The notes under the pieces: generated by a model
Seen by the model: the letters and a program-made list of their open reading frames with translations, nothing else
Databases searched by the model: none
What the model was told of the DNA's origin: nothing
Made by a program: the position numbers and the translations under genes
Shown: positions 7,139 through 16,047 of the stretch, in pieces
Position numbering within the stretch: position 1 is the first letter of the stretch
Layout of the letters: each line of letters opens with the position of its first letter
Assembly (NCBI GenBank): GCA_965227045.1
Contig: OZ245718.1
Coordinates: forward strand, 1,426,001 to 1,490,000
Reading direction: 5' to 3'
From: UBA10649 sp965227045
Lineage (GTDB): Bacteria > Actinomycetota > Actinomycetes > S36-B12
Length of the DNA stretch: 64,000 nt

Positions 7139-8086
7139 TCAGGCCCAGAGCTGGCCGTCGAGTGCCTCTTCGGCATCGTCGAGAGTCCCCTCGTATGCGC
7201 CGGTCGATAGGTACTTCCAGCCGCCGTCGCACACGATGAACGCGATGTCGGCCGATGTGCCGGCCTTGACCGCCTTCGCTGCAACTCCCAGCGCGGCATG
7301 GAGGATCGCGCCGGTCGAGACGCCGGCGAAGATCCCTTCGAGCTCGAGGAGTTCGCGCGTACGTCGAACCGCTTCGCGGGGACCGACGGAGAATCTCGTC
7401 GTGAGCAGGGATGCGTCGTACAGCTCCGGGACGAAGCCCTCGTCGAGATTTCGCAGTCCGTAGACCAGCTCGCCGTAGCGGGGTTCGGCGGCGACGATCT
7501 CGACCTCCGGCTTTGCATCGCGGAAGTAGCGTCCGACACCCATCAGGGTTCCCGTGGTGCCCAGTCCGGCGACGAAGTGCGTGATCGTCGGCAGGTCCTC
7601 GAGCAGTTCAGGCCCGGTGGTGTCGTAGTGCGCCTGCGCGTTGGCGGGGTTGCCGTACTGGTAGAGCATGACCCATTCGGGATTCTCCGCAGCGACCTGC
7701 TTGGCGACGCGAACGGCCTCGTTTGATCCGCCCGCTGCAGGCGACGGAATGATCGTCGCGCCCCACATGCGCAGCAGTTGGCTGCGCTCGATCGACGTGT
7801 TCTCCGGCATGACGCAGACCAGCTTGTAGCCGCGCTGCTTGGCCACCATCGCGAGCGAGATGCCGGTGTTCCCGGATGTCGGCTCGAGCAGCGTGGCTCC
7901 GGGCCGCAGCAGGCCGTCGCGCTCGGCCTGCTCGACCATGGCGAGGGCGGCGCGGTCCTTGATCGAGCCGGTGGGATTGCGGTCCTCCAGTTTGGCCCAC
8001 AGCCGCACGTCGGCCGACGGCGACAAGGTGGGCAGGCCGACCAGCGGCGTGCGACCGACGGAGTCGATCAGCGAGTCGAACCGCAC
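7139..8086 (-). CDS. cysM: CysO-dependent cysteine synthase CysM (O-phosphoserine sulfhydrylase type)
   Basis: PLP enzyme of the beta-substituting family, 315 residues. Lys43 in NPTGSIKDR is the Schiff-base lysine; EPTSGNTGISLA binds the substrate carboxylate and GLGTTGTLMG the PLP phosphate. Adjacency to cysO and mec indicates the mycobacterial-type pathway, in which CysM joins O-phosphoserine-derived aminoacrylate to thiocarboxylated CysO. The GTG at 8086 is chosen because GGAGG lies eight bases upstream, inside the end of cysO. A longer frame to 8194 would overlap cysO. Confidence 0.93.
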   Translation of the reverse strand: MRFDSLIDSVGRTPLVGLPTLSPSADVRLWAKLEDRNPTGSIKDRAALAMVEQAERDGLLRPGATLLEPTSGNTGISLAMVAKQRGYKLVCVMPENTSIERSQLLRMWGATIIPSPAAGGSNEAVRVAKQVAAENPEWVMLYQYGNPANAQAHYDTTGPELLEDLPTITHFVAGLGTTGTLMGVGRYFRDAKPEVEIVAAEPRYGELVYGLRNLDEGFVPELYDASLLTTRFSVGPREAVRRTRELLELEGIFAGVSTGAILHAALGVAAKAVKAGTSADIAFIVCDGGWKYLSTGAYEGTLDDAEEALDGQLWA

Positions 8087-8090
8087 GGGG

Positions 8091-8363
8091 TCAGCCTCCG
8101 GCGACGGCAGGCAGGATCGTGATGGCGTCGTTGTCTGCGACCGGCGTCTTGAGGCCGTCGAGGAAACGCACATCCTCGTCGTTGAGGTAGACATTGACGA
8201 AGCGACGCAGCCCGCTCTCGTCGACCAGGCGCTCGGCGATGCCGGGGTAGGACTGGTTAAGATCGTCGATGACCGCCTGGAGCGAGTCGCCCGTGGCCGC
8301 CACGCTCTTCTCGCCGCCGGTGAACGACCTCAGGATCGTGGGCACGCTTACCTCGACGGGCAT
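8091..8363 (-). CDS. cysO: Sulfur carrier protein CysO (MoaD/ThiS family)
   Basis: A 90-residue ubiquitin-like protein ending in Gly89-Gly90, the terminus converted to a thiocarboxylate to deliver sulfide to CysM. Its stop is four bases before the cysM start and mec lies upstream, reproducing the order mec-cysO-cysM of mycobacteria. No dedicated sulfurtransferase/adenylyltransferase gene lies alongside. Confidence 0.93.
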   Translation of the reverse strand: MPVEVSVPTILRSFTGGEKSVAATGDSLQAVIDDLNQSYPGIAERLVDESGLRRFVNVYLNDEDVRFLDGLKTPVADNDAITILPAVAGG

Positions 8364-8429
8364 GTGATCTCCGAACGCTCAGGGTGGTGCACGGGTCGGG
8401 CGGTTGTTGACGGTTGAAGCAACAGAACT

Positions 8430-8864
8430 CTACGAGACGGCATTCCCACCGACGATACTGATCGGCTCCTCGGTGATCACGGCATCGACAATCCGGTAGG
8501 ACCGCAGCTCGTACGGGCCGTCCTGGGTCCCGGTCTCCCGGGTCGACACGAGCACGTAATGGGCGTCCGGCTCTGAGGCGTAGGCCACGTCCGTCCGCGA
8601 GGGATAGGCCTCGGTGGCCGTGTGCGAGTGGTAGACGACGACCGGGACCTCGTCGTGGGCGTCGAGATCGCGGTACAGCCGCAGCAGGTCGCCCGAGTCG
8701 AACTCGTAGAAGGTCGGAGACCGCGCCGCGTTGACCATCGGGATGAACCGGACGGGACGATCGGAGCCCTCCGGCCCGGCAATCACCCCGCAGGCCTCGT
8801 CCGGATGATCGGCGCGGGCATGGGCGACCATGGCGTCGACGAGTTCCTGGCTGATGACGAGCAC
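8430..8864 (-). CDS. mec: JAMM/MPN+ metallopeptidase Mec
   Basis: A 144-residue Zn-dependent isopeptidase. The JAMM motif is intact: Glu23 and His79-x-His81 followed by Ser89 and Asp92. In mycobacteria Mec releases cysteine from the C-terminus of the CysO-cysteine adduct. The GTG start at 8864 has TAGGGT seven bases upstream, so the mec-cysO-cysM unit may have its own promoter even though DUF2017 ends just upstream. Confidence 0.92.
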   Translation of the reverse strand: MLVISQELVDAMVAHARADHPDEACGVIAGPEGSDRPVRFIPMVNAARSPTFYEFDSGDLLRLYRDLDAHDEVPVVVYHSHTATEAYPSRTDVAYASEPDAHYVLVSTRETGTQDGPYELRSYRIVDAVITEEPISIVGGNAVS

Positions 8865-8874
8865 GCGCCAAACC

Positions 8875-9429
8875 CTAGGACGCGTCCGGCAGCAGGACTC
8901 GGACCAGGGTGTCCTGAAGGTAGGTCAGCCAGTCGTAGATGTGGAAAAGGCCAAGGCGCGGGTCATCACCGGGCAGGGCGGCGAGTTCGTCGTGGTTGTC
9001 CTCGCTGATCTCGAGCCGGGTACCGAGCGTCAGGCGGGTGTCATTGAGGAAGCCGAGCCACGCGCCGACGTCGTCGCGCGGGATGGTTGGCGCGCCCAAT
9101 TCGAGAGCCGCGATCACGAGTGAGGCGTTCGCGAACTTCGCCTCGCGCAGGCCGCGTTCGGTGAACCGACGGAACTCGGCCGAGGCCTCGGGATCGTCCG
9201 TGAATGCGTCGGGAAACAGCCGGGCAAGCGCCGGGTCGTCGGGCACTTCAGCCGTCTCCGCGATGCCGACCATCGCGGCCAGTGGATCCTCGTTGGGGTC
9301 GGCAGCCGTCGGCGCGACGAACTCGGCCACCTGCCGCGCCAGACTCAGCAGCAGGCCGCGCTCGGAGTCCTCCAGGCGAATCTTGATGTCCCCCGACTTC
9401 GTCAGGGAGAAGCCGTAGGGCTTGGCCAT
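8875..9429 (-). CDS. DUF2017 family protein
   Basis: A 184-residue protein of the actinobacterial DUF2017 family (Rv1332-like neighbourhood). It is soluble and acidic, with no catalytic motif that I can assign. Its ATG overlaps the clpS stop by one base (TGATG), so the two are translationally coupled, which suggests a role linked to ClpS or proteolysis. Confidence 0.85.
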   Translation of the reverse strand: MAKPYGFSLTKSGDIKIRLEDSERGLLLSLARQVAEFVAPTAADPNEDPLAAMVGIAETAEVPDDPALARLFPDAFTDDPEASAEFRRFTERGLREAKFANASLVIAALELGAPTIPRDDVGAWLGFLNDTRLTLGTRLEISEDNHDELAALPGDDPRLGLFHIYDWLTYLQDTLVRVLLPDAS

Positions 9430-9713
9430 CAGGAGTCCTTCTGCATCGTCGCCCACAGGCCATAGGTGTGCATCGCGGTGACGTCGCGCTCCATCTCCTC
9501 GCGACTGCCGTTCGACACGACTGCCTTGCCCTTCTCGTGCACATCGAGCATGAGCGACTCGGCCTTGGCCTGGTCGTAGTGGAAGTAGGTGAGGAAGACG
9601 TAAGTGACGTACGACATCAAGTTGACGGGGTCGTTCCACACGATCGTCACCCACGGGCGATCGGTGTCCTCGGCCAGGTCGGGCAGTTCGACCTCAGCGG
9701 GAGCGATGGACAT
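9429..9713 (-). CDS. clpS: ATP-dependent Clp protease adaptor ClpS
   Basis: N-degron adaptor that delivers substrates with destabilising N-termini to the ClpC/A-ClpP protease. The 94 residues contain the ClpS core WVTIVWNDPVNLMSYV (Asn-Asp pocket region) and the HEKGKAVV helix. GGGAGG precedes the ATG. Translationally coupled with DUF2017; divergent from the aminotransferase gene. Confidence 0.94.
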   Translation of the reverse strand: MSIAPAEVELPDLAEDTDRPWVTIVWNDPVNLMSYVTYVFLTYFHYDQAKAESLMLDVHEKGKAVVSNGSREEMERDVTAMHTYGLWATMQKDS

Positions 9714-9753
9714 GGCCGCATCCTCCCACCGCCTTCAGGCCTACTGTGGACCC

Positions 9754-11499
9754 GTGTCCTCGTTCAACGTGCCGGAGAAGGACCCGAGCCTGCCCACGCC
9801 GCCGATCCTGGAGCGGATCCGCGAGAGCGTCATCGGCGACGACCAGGCGATGCCGGGGCCTTTCGGCGCGCGCCGCGTCACCTATGCGGACTACACCGCG
9901 AGTGGGCGGGCACTGTCCTTCATCGAGGACTTCATCCGCGACGAGGTGCTTCCCCGCTACGCGAACACGCATACCGAGTCGAGCGGGACCGGACTGCAGA
10001 CGACTCGCCTGCGCGAGGACGCCCGCCGCCTGATCGCCGACGCGGTCAATGGCGACGACGACACGTGCGTCATCTTCTGCGGATCGGGATCGACCGCCGC
10101 GATCAACCGACTGATCGGCATCCTCAACCTGCGCATTCCGGCGGACCTCGACCATCGCTACTCGCTGTCGGCCCAGATCCCCGCTGACGAACGGCCCGTC
10201 GTGTTCATCGGGCCGTTCGAGCACCACAGCAACGAGCTGCCATGGCGTGAGTCGATCGCCGACGTCGTGACCATCCGCGAGGACTCGGACGGACATATCG
10301 ACGTGGCGTCGCTCGAGGAGCAGTTGATCCTCTATCGCGACCGTCCGTTGCGCATCGCGTCCTTCAGCGCCGCGAGCAACGTCACCGGCATCGTCACGGA
10401 CACGCATCGAGTAAGTCAGGTGCTGCACGAGCACGGCGCACTCGCCTTCTGGGATTACGCTGCCGCGGCTCCGTACGTCGACATCGAGATGCGCCCTCGA
10501 TGCGACGACCATCCGCTGTCGTACAAGGACGCGATCTTCCTGTCGCCGCACAAGTTCATTGGCGGACCCGGAACACCGGGCGTGCTCATTGCCCGCCGGC
10601 AGTTGCTGACTAACTCGGTGCCCGACGTGGTCGGCGGCGGGACGGTGTCCTACGTCAACCCGGAGGACCACCTTTACCTCGCCGATCCTGAGCACCGAGA
10701 GGAGGGCGGCACCCCGGCGATCGTCGAGTCCATCCGTGCGGGCCTGGTCTTCCAGCTCAAGGCGGCGGTCGGCGTCGATGTCATCAGGGCACATGAACAC
10801 GACTTTGTGCGCCGCGCGATCACCGCCTGGTCCGAACACGACGACATCCAGGTGTTGGGCAACCTCTCCGCCGAGCGCCTGTCGATCGTCTCGTTCGTGG
10901 TACGCCGTCCTGGCGGTCGCTACCTCCACCACAACCTCGTCGTCGCGATCCTCAACGACCTCTTCGGCATCCAGTCCCGCGGAGGCTGCAGTTGCGCCGG
11001 TCCTTACGGCCATCGACTTCTCGGCATAGACATTGAGCGATCGCACGAGTTCGAGCGGGAGATCAGCCACGGTTGCGAGGGCATCAAGCCGGGCTGGGTC
11101 CGCATCAACTTCAACTACTTCATCTCTGAAGCAGTCTTCGAGTACTTGGTGTCGGCGGTAATCCTCGTCGCCGATCACGGCTGGAAGCTGATGCCGCAAT
11201 ACCGCTTCGACACGACATCGGGTCGCTGGCATCACCGGGACGGGGCGGTTGAGCCACCGCTGCGCCTCGCGATGCTCAGTTACGACGCCGACGGTGTGCT
11301 GCAGTACCCGGAGCATCACGACATCGCCGCCGAGTCCGCGCTCGCGACCTACCTTGCCGAGGCGCATGCCCTGCTCACGTCGCTGCCCGATGACCTTGGC
11401 GAGGCCGCGCACGACGGAATATCCGAAGACTTCCAGTCGCTGCAGTGGTTCGACCTGCCGGCCGTATGCCTACTTGATCTTGATGCGGATCTCCGCTGA
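9754..11499 (+). CDS. Class V aminotransferase, cysteine-desulfurase-like, with C-terminal extension
   Basis: PLP-dependent fold-type I enzyme of 581 residues. SPHKFIGGPGTPG holds the Schiff-base lysine and RGGCSCAGPYGH a cysteine in the position of the desulfurase catalytic Cys. At 581 residues it is about 150-180 longer than IscS/SufS/Csd. The extra C-terminal part, from about residue 440, has no recognised domain. The GTG start at 9754 is supported by TACTGT six bases upstream. A role in sulfur mobilisation is plausible because cysM/cysO lie nearby, but the aminotransferase substrate is unknown. Its last 30 bp overlap the convergent GH18 gene. Confidence 0.8.
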   Translation: MSSFNVPEKDPSLPTPPILERIRESVIGDDQAMPGPFGARRVTYADYTASGRALSFIEDFIRDEVLPRYANTHTESSGTGLQTTRLREDARRLIADAVNGDDDTCVIFCGSGSTAAINRLIGILNLRIPADLDHRYSLSAQIPADERPVVFIGPFEHHSNELPWRESIADVVTIREDSDGHIDVASLEEQLILYRDRPLRIASFSAASNVTGIVTDTHRVSQVLHEHGALAFWDYAAAAPYVDIEMRPRCDDHPLSYKDAIFLSPHKFIGGPGTPGVLIARRQLLTNSVPDVVGGGTVSYVNPEDHLYLADPEHREEGGTPAIVESIRAGLVFQLKAAVGVDVIRAHEHDFVRRAITAWSEHDDIQVLGNLSAERLSIVSFVVRRPGGRYLHHNLVVAILNDLFGIQSRGGCSCAGPYGHRLLGIDIERSHEFEREISHGCEGIKPGWVRINFNYFISEAVFEYLVSAVILVADHGWKLMPQYRFDTTSGRWHHRDGAVEPPLRLAMLSYDADGVLQYPEHHDIAAESALATYLAEAHALLTSLPDDLGEAAHDGISEDFQSLQWFDLPAVCLLDLDADLR

Positions 11500-13278
11500 C
11501 GCTCCGCTGAGAATCGACTGCTTGCCCACTGCGACGACGCGGTAGGTGTACCAGCCCTTCTTGTTCGGCGGTGCTGTCGAGAGCTTGGCGCGGCCCTTGC
11601 CGTTCGCCTTCGCGGTGTCGACGTTCTTCCACTTCGCGCCGCGCTTGATCTGCAGGGCGAGCGACTGGCCAGCGATCGCGGGCAGAGAGCGCGCCTTGAT
11701 GACGACCGGCTTGCCGTGCGGGACCTTGACGACCTTCGGCACCCCCGTGACTGCCGCGACGATCTGCGTCGTGAACGGAGCGCTCACACCCTCGATGCGT
11801 CCGCCCACGGCCGGCACATAGACGGCCCAGTCACCGGTCCCTGACGGAACCACCTGGAACGCGACGGTCCCGTCAGCCGCGATCGGCTGGCTCTGCACGT
11901 CGACGAACTTCTTCGTGCCCGCGACGCGGAACTGGAGGACGGCATTGACTCCGGTCACCGGCGCACCCAGTGAGGTCACCGTGGCCGTGAACGTCACGGG
12001 CACGCCGAACGGCGACACCGGGACTCCAGTCGCGACGACGTCCGTTCCGGCCGGGGCGAGCGACTGCCCGTACGCGCGAATCAGGGGCCACTGTGTGGGG
12101 TCCTCCCCACCGACGGTCCAGTAGGCCGCGGCGCTGAGGCCGAACTCTCCGACGAGCTGCGTTCGCGCGAGCACGGCCTGCGGTCCGACGAACCACATCA
12201 CGCGCTTGGCGACGCACGCCTGGGCCGCGCCAGACGAGTCGGTCCACAGCAGCTTCTTGTCGTAGTAGACCCAGTTCTCCTGGTCGGCATCCGACCACTG
12301 GACCGCGGATGCTGGAACGCCCATCGACGCGAGGAGAGCCGGGATGTTCGCGTCGGTGACCGAGGAGTTGGCGACGAGCGACTTGTAGGCGGACGAACTC
12401 GTCGCCGGACACACGCCAGTCGTCTGGTTACCGCCGGATGTGGTCTTACGAGTCCACGCGCGCCCGTAGGTCGGAACGCCGATCTGCAGGTGCGAGGGAT
12501 CCATGATCGATGCGGAGTACTGCACGATCGCGCGCACCCAAGGCATCGGCGCAATCGGACCAATGCCGTTGACGTGGTAGTCGTACGCCATGATCCGGAT
12601 CCGGTCCACGGACGGCGCGATGCCGGTGATGTTGTAAACCCAGTAGCCGGTGTTGACCGAGCAGCTTCCGCCGATGCTGCACGGCGGCGGGATGGTGACG
12701 GCGAGCAGCTTTCCCTGCGCATGCAGCGCGGCGCTCAACTCTTGGACGAACGCGGTCCAGTTTGGCTTGGTGGCGGCCCACGACGACGATCCGTCGGAGA
12801 ACGCGAACGTCTCGTAGTCCAGGTCGATGCCGTCATATCCATTCGTCATGACGAGATTGACGATGTCTGCCACGTGGGCAGCACGCAGCCCTGGATTCGC
12901 GAGCGTTGCGGCCATCCGGCCCTTGCCCGATCCATCGGCAATCGCCGGAAGGACGGGGATGCCCGCGGCCTTCAACTGACCCAGGGCCCACGACGCGTTC
13001 GACGCAGCATTCGTGAAGTTCGGATTGAACCGCACCTGCACGCCTCCACCGGACTTGCTCGTCGCGGAGAACCAGAAGGGCGACACATCGGTGAACAGGT
13101 CCGCGTTCTGCACTGCGGAGTTGATCCCCTGAGGCGCTGAGGGCGAGGACATCCAGTACGGGATCCAGCCGCTCACGATTCGCTTCGGCGGTGCGCCGTC
13201 AGCCGCGGCCGGTCCCGGAAGCAGGACAGCCGTCGCTGCGAGCACTGCGCAGAACAGGGCGATCGATATACGGCGCAC
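11470..13278 (-). CDS. Secreted glycoside hydrolase family 18 protein
   Basis: Predicted extracellular chitinase-type or peptidoglycan N-acetylglucosaminidase-type hydrolase, 602 residues. A signal peptide (about 1-28) is followed by a GH18 barrel to about residue 390, with the active-site motif DGIDLDYE at 149-156 (DxxDxDxE, catalytic Glu last). The C-terminal 200 residues look like Ig-like or repeat domains, ending in a Lys-rich strand. GTG at 13278 is preferred because GAAGG lies ten bases upstream; ATG at 13314 lacks a ribosome-binding site. The closest-looking relatives are YaaH/SleL-type cell-wall enzymes, and divergent dacB supports a peptidoglycan role, but chitin cannot be excluded. 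Confidence 0.85.
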   Translation of the reverse strand: MRRISIALFCAVLAATAVLLPGPAAADGAPPKRIVSGWIPYWMSSPSAPQGINSAVQNADLFTDVSPFWFSATSKSGGGVQVRFNPNFTNAASNASWALGQLKAAGIPVLPAIADGSGKGRMAATLANPGLRAAHVADIVNLVMTNGYDGIDLDYETFAFSDGSSSWAATKPNWTAFVQELSAALHAQGKLLAVTIPPPCSIGGSCSVNTGYWVYNITGIAPSVDRIRIMAYDYHVNGIGPIAPMPWVRAIVQYSASIMDPSHLQIGVPTYGRAWTRKTTSGGNQTTGVCPATSSSAYKSLVANSSVTDANIPALLASMGVPASAVQWSDADQENWVYYDKKLLWTDSSGAAQACVAKRVMWFVGPQAVLARTQLVGEFGLSAAAYWTVGGEDPTQWPLIRAYGQSLAPAGTDVVATGVPVSPFGVPVTFTATVTSLGAPVTGVNAVLQFRVAGTKKFVDVQSQPIAADGTVAFQVVPSGTGDWAVYVPAVGGRIEGVSAPFTTQIVAAVTGVPKVVKVPHGKPVVIKARSLPAIAGQSLALQIKRGAKWKNVDTAKANGKGRAKLSTAPPNKKGWYTYRVVAVGKQSILSGASAEIRIKIK

Positions 13279-13378
13279 AGAGAGAAACCTTCGAAGTGGG
13301 GATGTTTCATCCATTCTGCGACACGCGGAGCAATACCCCGAACACCGGTCTCTGCACGGCCTGTCGCAACATGGTCAC

Positions 13379-14617
13379 ATGCGGATCGCACCCAAGTGGC
13401 TCACGCCTGCCGTCCTCGCGGCCGGAATCGCCTCTGCCCTCCTGCTGGCGCCCGCCGCGTCGGCCCTCCCGGACGACCCGCAGGTCGACGCGCTGCTCCA
13501 GGTGCGCATCGACAATCCGAGGATCGGATCCGACGTCGGGATGATTGTCATCGACGGCGCAACGGGAGGCGTCGTCTCCTCTCACGATCCCGACGGCCTA
13601 TTCCTGCCGGCGTCGAACATGAAGATCGTCACAGCCGTGGATGCGCTGTCCACCATGGGCGCGGCAGGGAAGTTCACAACGCGCGTACGCCCTGGCACCG
13701 TGCCGAACGAGGTGATCCTCGAGGGTGGCGGTGATCCGCTGCTCACGTCCAGCGACTTGCAGGCGATGGCCAGGCGCACCGCCAAGCAATTGACCGCGGG
13801 CGTTCCGGTGGTCGTCCGCGTCGATGAGGACCTCTTCCCCGAAACCCGTCGCGGACCCGGCTGGACGACCGGCTACCTGCCGTACGTCGCGGCGCCCATC
13901 GAGGCGCTCGCCCGCCTCGGTGACTACAGCCCCGATCCCAGCACGAACGCGGCGAAGGTGTTCGTCGCGAAGCTCCGGTCCCTGGGGTTCAAGACGAGCA
14001 TCGGCGATCCGGCGAACGCCGACGTGAACGCTCCCGTCCTCGCGGAAAGGCACAGCACGGTCGAGGCCGCGGTCAGCGTCATGCTCAGCCACTCCGAGAA
14101 CAACGTCGCCGAAGTCCTGTATCGACAGGTCGCGATCGCATCGGGACTGACTCCGACGTGGGACGGTGGTCGCCAGGCGGCCGAGAAAGCCTTGGCAGCA
14201 CTGGGGATCGACTCCACTGGCATGTCGCTTCTCGACGGCAGCGGCCTGTCGCGCAAGGACCGCCTGAGCCCGCGCTTCCTCGCATCCGTCCTGCGGATGG
14301 CGAAGGTCACCAACCCGGTACCGTTCACGACGATGTTCGAGCCCGAGGCGATGCCCGTGGCCGGGCAGACCGGAACGCTGGCGACCGCATATGGCAGGTA
14401 CGTGACGAAGCACGCGCGGTGCGCGCAGGGCAGCGTCCACGCGAAGACCGGCTCGCTGTTCGACACGATCGCCCTCTCGGGAGTCGCGGATACGACCACC
14501 GGTGGCGAGCGGATGTTCGCGATCTTCGTCAACGACCGACCCCAGCGCTACTCGGCGTTGTCGACGCGGCAGGCGCTGGACGGCCTGACCGCCACGATGA
14601 CCGGCTGCTGGAACTAG
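13379..14617 (+). CDS. dacB: D-alanyl-D-alanine carboxypeptidase/endopeptidase, PBP4 (S13) family
   Basis: Peptidoglycan-trimming penicillin-binding protein, 412 residues. An N-terminal signal (about 1-29) precedes the three S13 motifs: SxxK as Ser79-Asn-Met-Lys82, SxN in SHSENNVAEVL, and KTG in HAKTGSLFD. The S13 insert domain is present but compact. The gene is divergent from the GH18 hydrolase with 100 bp between starts. Hairpin element C lies 16 bp after its stop. Confidence 0.93.
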   Translation: MRIAPKWLTPAVLAAGIASALLLAPAASALPDDPQVDALLQVRIDNPRIGSDVGMIVIDGATGGVVSSHDPDGLFLPASNMKIVTAVDALSTMGAAGKFTTRVRPGTVPNEVILEGGGDPLLTSSDLQAMARRTAKQLTAGVPVVVRVDEDLFPETRRGPGWTTGYLPYVAAPIEALARLGDYSPDPSTNAAKVFVAKLRSLGFKTSIGDPANADVNAPVLAERHSTVEAAVSVMLSHSENNVAEVLYRQVAIASGLTPTWDGGRQAAEKALAALGIDSTGMSLLDGSGLSRKDRLSPRFLASVLRMAKVTNPVPFTTMFEPEAMPVAGQTGTLATAYGRYVTKHARCAQGSVHAKTGSLFDTIALSGVADTTTGGERMFAIFVNDRPQRYSALSTRQALDGLTATMTGCWN

Positions 14618-14633
14618 TCCCCGATACATCCAC

Positions 14634-14695
14634 GTTGAGTGGCCAGTCGTGGGGGTTCCGGGCGCAGCCCGAACCCCCACGACTGGCCACTCAAC
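14634..14695. repeat. Long intergenic hairpin, element C
   Basis: A 25-bp perfect inverted repeat (14634-14658 with 14671-14695) whose loop itself folds through GGGC/GCCC (14660-14663 with 14667-14670). The core is identical to element A, and the loop CCGGGCGCAGCCCG is identical to that of element D. It fills the gap between convergent dacB and the IclR gene. Confidence 0.95.
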
Positions 14696-14703
14696 GGGCG
14701 GGG

Positions 14704-15351
14704 TTAGCGGAGGGCGCGGGCGATCTCGCCGGCCGCGCGAGCCACGCGCGGGCCGACGTCGGACTCGCTGAACTCCCTGAGCATGAGCACGCCGACGCTG
14801 GCCTCGAGCCCCGGCACACCAAGCACCGGCACCGCGATTCCGTACGCACCCTGGGGGCCGTCGCCGGTCGCGACAACCCAGGGCGGATCAAGTTGCCGAC
14901 CCGCCGCGGTGCGGGCGGCGAGGATGGCCCGACCGGCCGCACCGTTCTCGAGTGGCTGCCGCGAGCCGGCGCGGCTGGCGACGTGCAGATCCGAGCGGGA
15001 GGGCTCCACGACCACTGCGGCGAGGGCCTCCTGGCCGTCGACGACCGTCAAGACGGCAGTGGCGCCTACGGCGTCGGCGAGCAGCCTTAGTGCCGGCAGC
15101 GCCGTGTCGCGTACGACGGGCTGCACCTGTCGCCCCATCGCCAGGATGCCCAGGCCAAGACGGCACTTGCCGTCGGCTGACCTGCGCAGGAGAGCGTGCT
15201 GTTCGAGCGTCACGACCAGCCGATACACGACCGTACGGCCGATACCGAGAGCTGCGGCCAGTTCGGTGACGCTGAGTCCGTCAGCGGACTCAGCGATCAC
15301 CTCCAGGACACGCAGCCCCCGGTCGAGGGTTTGCGAGGTCTCCGCTGCCAT
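14704..15351 (-). CDS. IclR family transcriptional regulator
   Basis: A 215-residue regulator. The winged-helix HTH (about 5-65; SVTELAAALGIGRTVVYRL) is followed by an IclR effector domain (about 80-215), somewhat shorter than the usual 240-260 residues overall. There is no adjacent catabolic operon on the same strand, so the target and effector are unknown. It ends close to hairpin C and lies 30 bp downstream of the HdeD-like gene. Confidence 0.9.
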   Translation of the reverse strand: MAAETSQTLDRGLRVLEVIAESADGLSVTELAAALGIGRTVVYRLVVTLEQHALLRRSADGKCRLGLGILAMGRQVQPVVRDTALPALRLLADAVGATAVLTVVDGQEALAAVVVEPSRSDLHVASRAGSRQPLENGAAGRAILAARTAAGRQLDPPWVVATGDGPQGAYGIAVPVLGVPGLEASVGVLMLREFSESDVGPRVARAAGEIARALR

Positions 15352-15381
15352 CAGGAGTCCCGCATCCGGCCATCAGCTCGT

Positions 15382-15954
15382 TCAGGCTGCCTTGGCGGCA
15401 AAGGAACGCAAGCGGAAGGCGGCGATGATCTCGAAAATGCCACCGACGACCAGCCAGATGCCAGCGACCCAGGCGAGGGTGCTCAGCGAGATGCCCGGCC
15501 ACACGAGAACCACGACACCACCGATCAGCATGACGATGCCGCCGAAGATGTTCCAGCCGCGGCCTTCCTTCTCCTCGACCGCGAGGAAGATGCTGCCGAA
15601 GCCGCGGAACAAGAACGCGATACCAACGAAGATCGCAAGGATCTCAACCGCCTGGAAGGCGCTGCGGAACATCAGCAGGCCCAAGATGACGGACAGAACA
15701 CCGGTAATGAGGAGCAGCGCGCGAATTCCCCCGGTGAGGCCGTGGCCGAAACCGCGGACGACCTCGAAGATGCCCGAGACGATCAGGTAGATCGCGAACA
15801 GGATGGCGATGACCACAACAGTGGCCGTCGGCCATGCGACTGCGATGATGCCGACGACGATGCTGGCGATGCCGAGGAAGAGGAGCACTCCCCAGTGGCG
15901 TCCAATGGCGCCGAGCGCCGTCGCTTCGGTCGGAGCTTGATCAACCGTGGTCAT
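15382..15954 (-). CDS. HdeD-like (DUF308) membrane protein
   Basis: A 190-residue integral membrane protein with six predicted helices in three DUF308-type pairs. HdeD is linked with acid resistance in E. coli; the function in actinobacteria is undefined. ATG at 15954 is supported by GGGAGG five bases upstream. A longer frame to 16002 has no ribosome-binding site. Confidence 0.88.
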   Translation of the reverse strand: MTTVDQAPTEATALGAIGRHWGVLLFLGIASIVVGIIAVAWPTATVVVIAILFAIYLIVSGIFEVVRGFGHGLTGGIRALLLITGVLSVILGLLMFRSAFQAVEILAIFVGIAFLFRGFGSIFLAVEEKEGRGWNIFGGIVMLIGGVVVLVWPGISLSTLAWVAGIWLVVGGIFEIIAAFRLRSFAAKAA

Positions 15955-16047
15955 GAGACCTCCCACTGACGAGCATGACGCACTCTGCGTCCAACCCATC
16001 ATGTTAGAGCGGTAGCGGCCCCATCATCCCGTGACACACCAGCGCAT

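Noticed and set aside
9694..11412. Long minus-strand frame across the class V aminotransferase gene
   Set aside because: Its product is low-complexity Arg/Val/Asp and the plus-strand gene has clear catalytic motifs; it is antisense noise.
15382..15954. HdeD-like gene as part of an acid-resistance operon
   Set aside because: No other acid-resistance gene is adjacent, and the flanking genes are an ABC importer and IclR.
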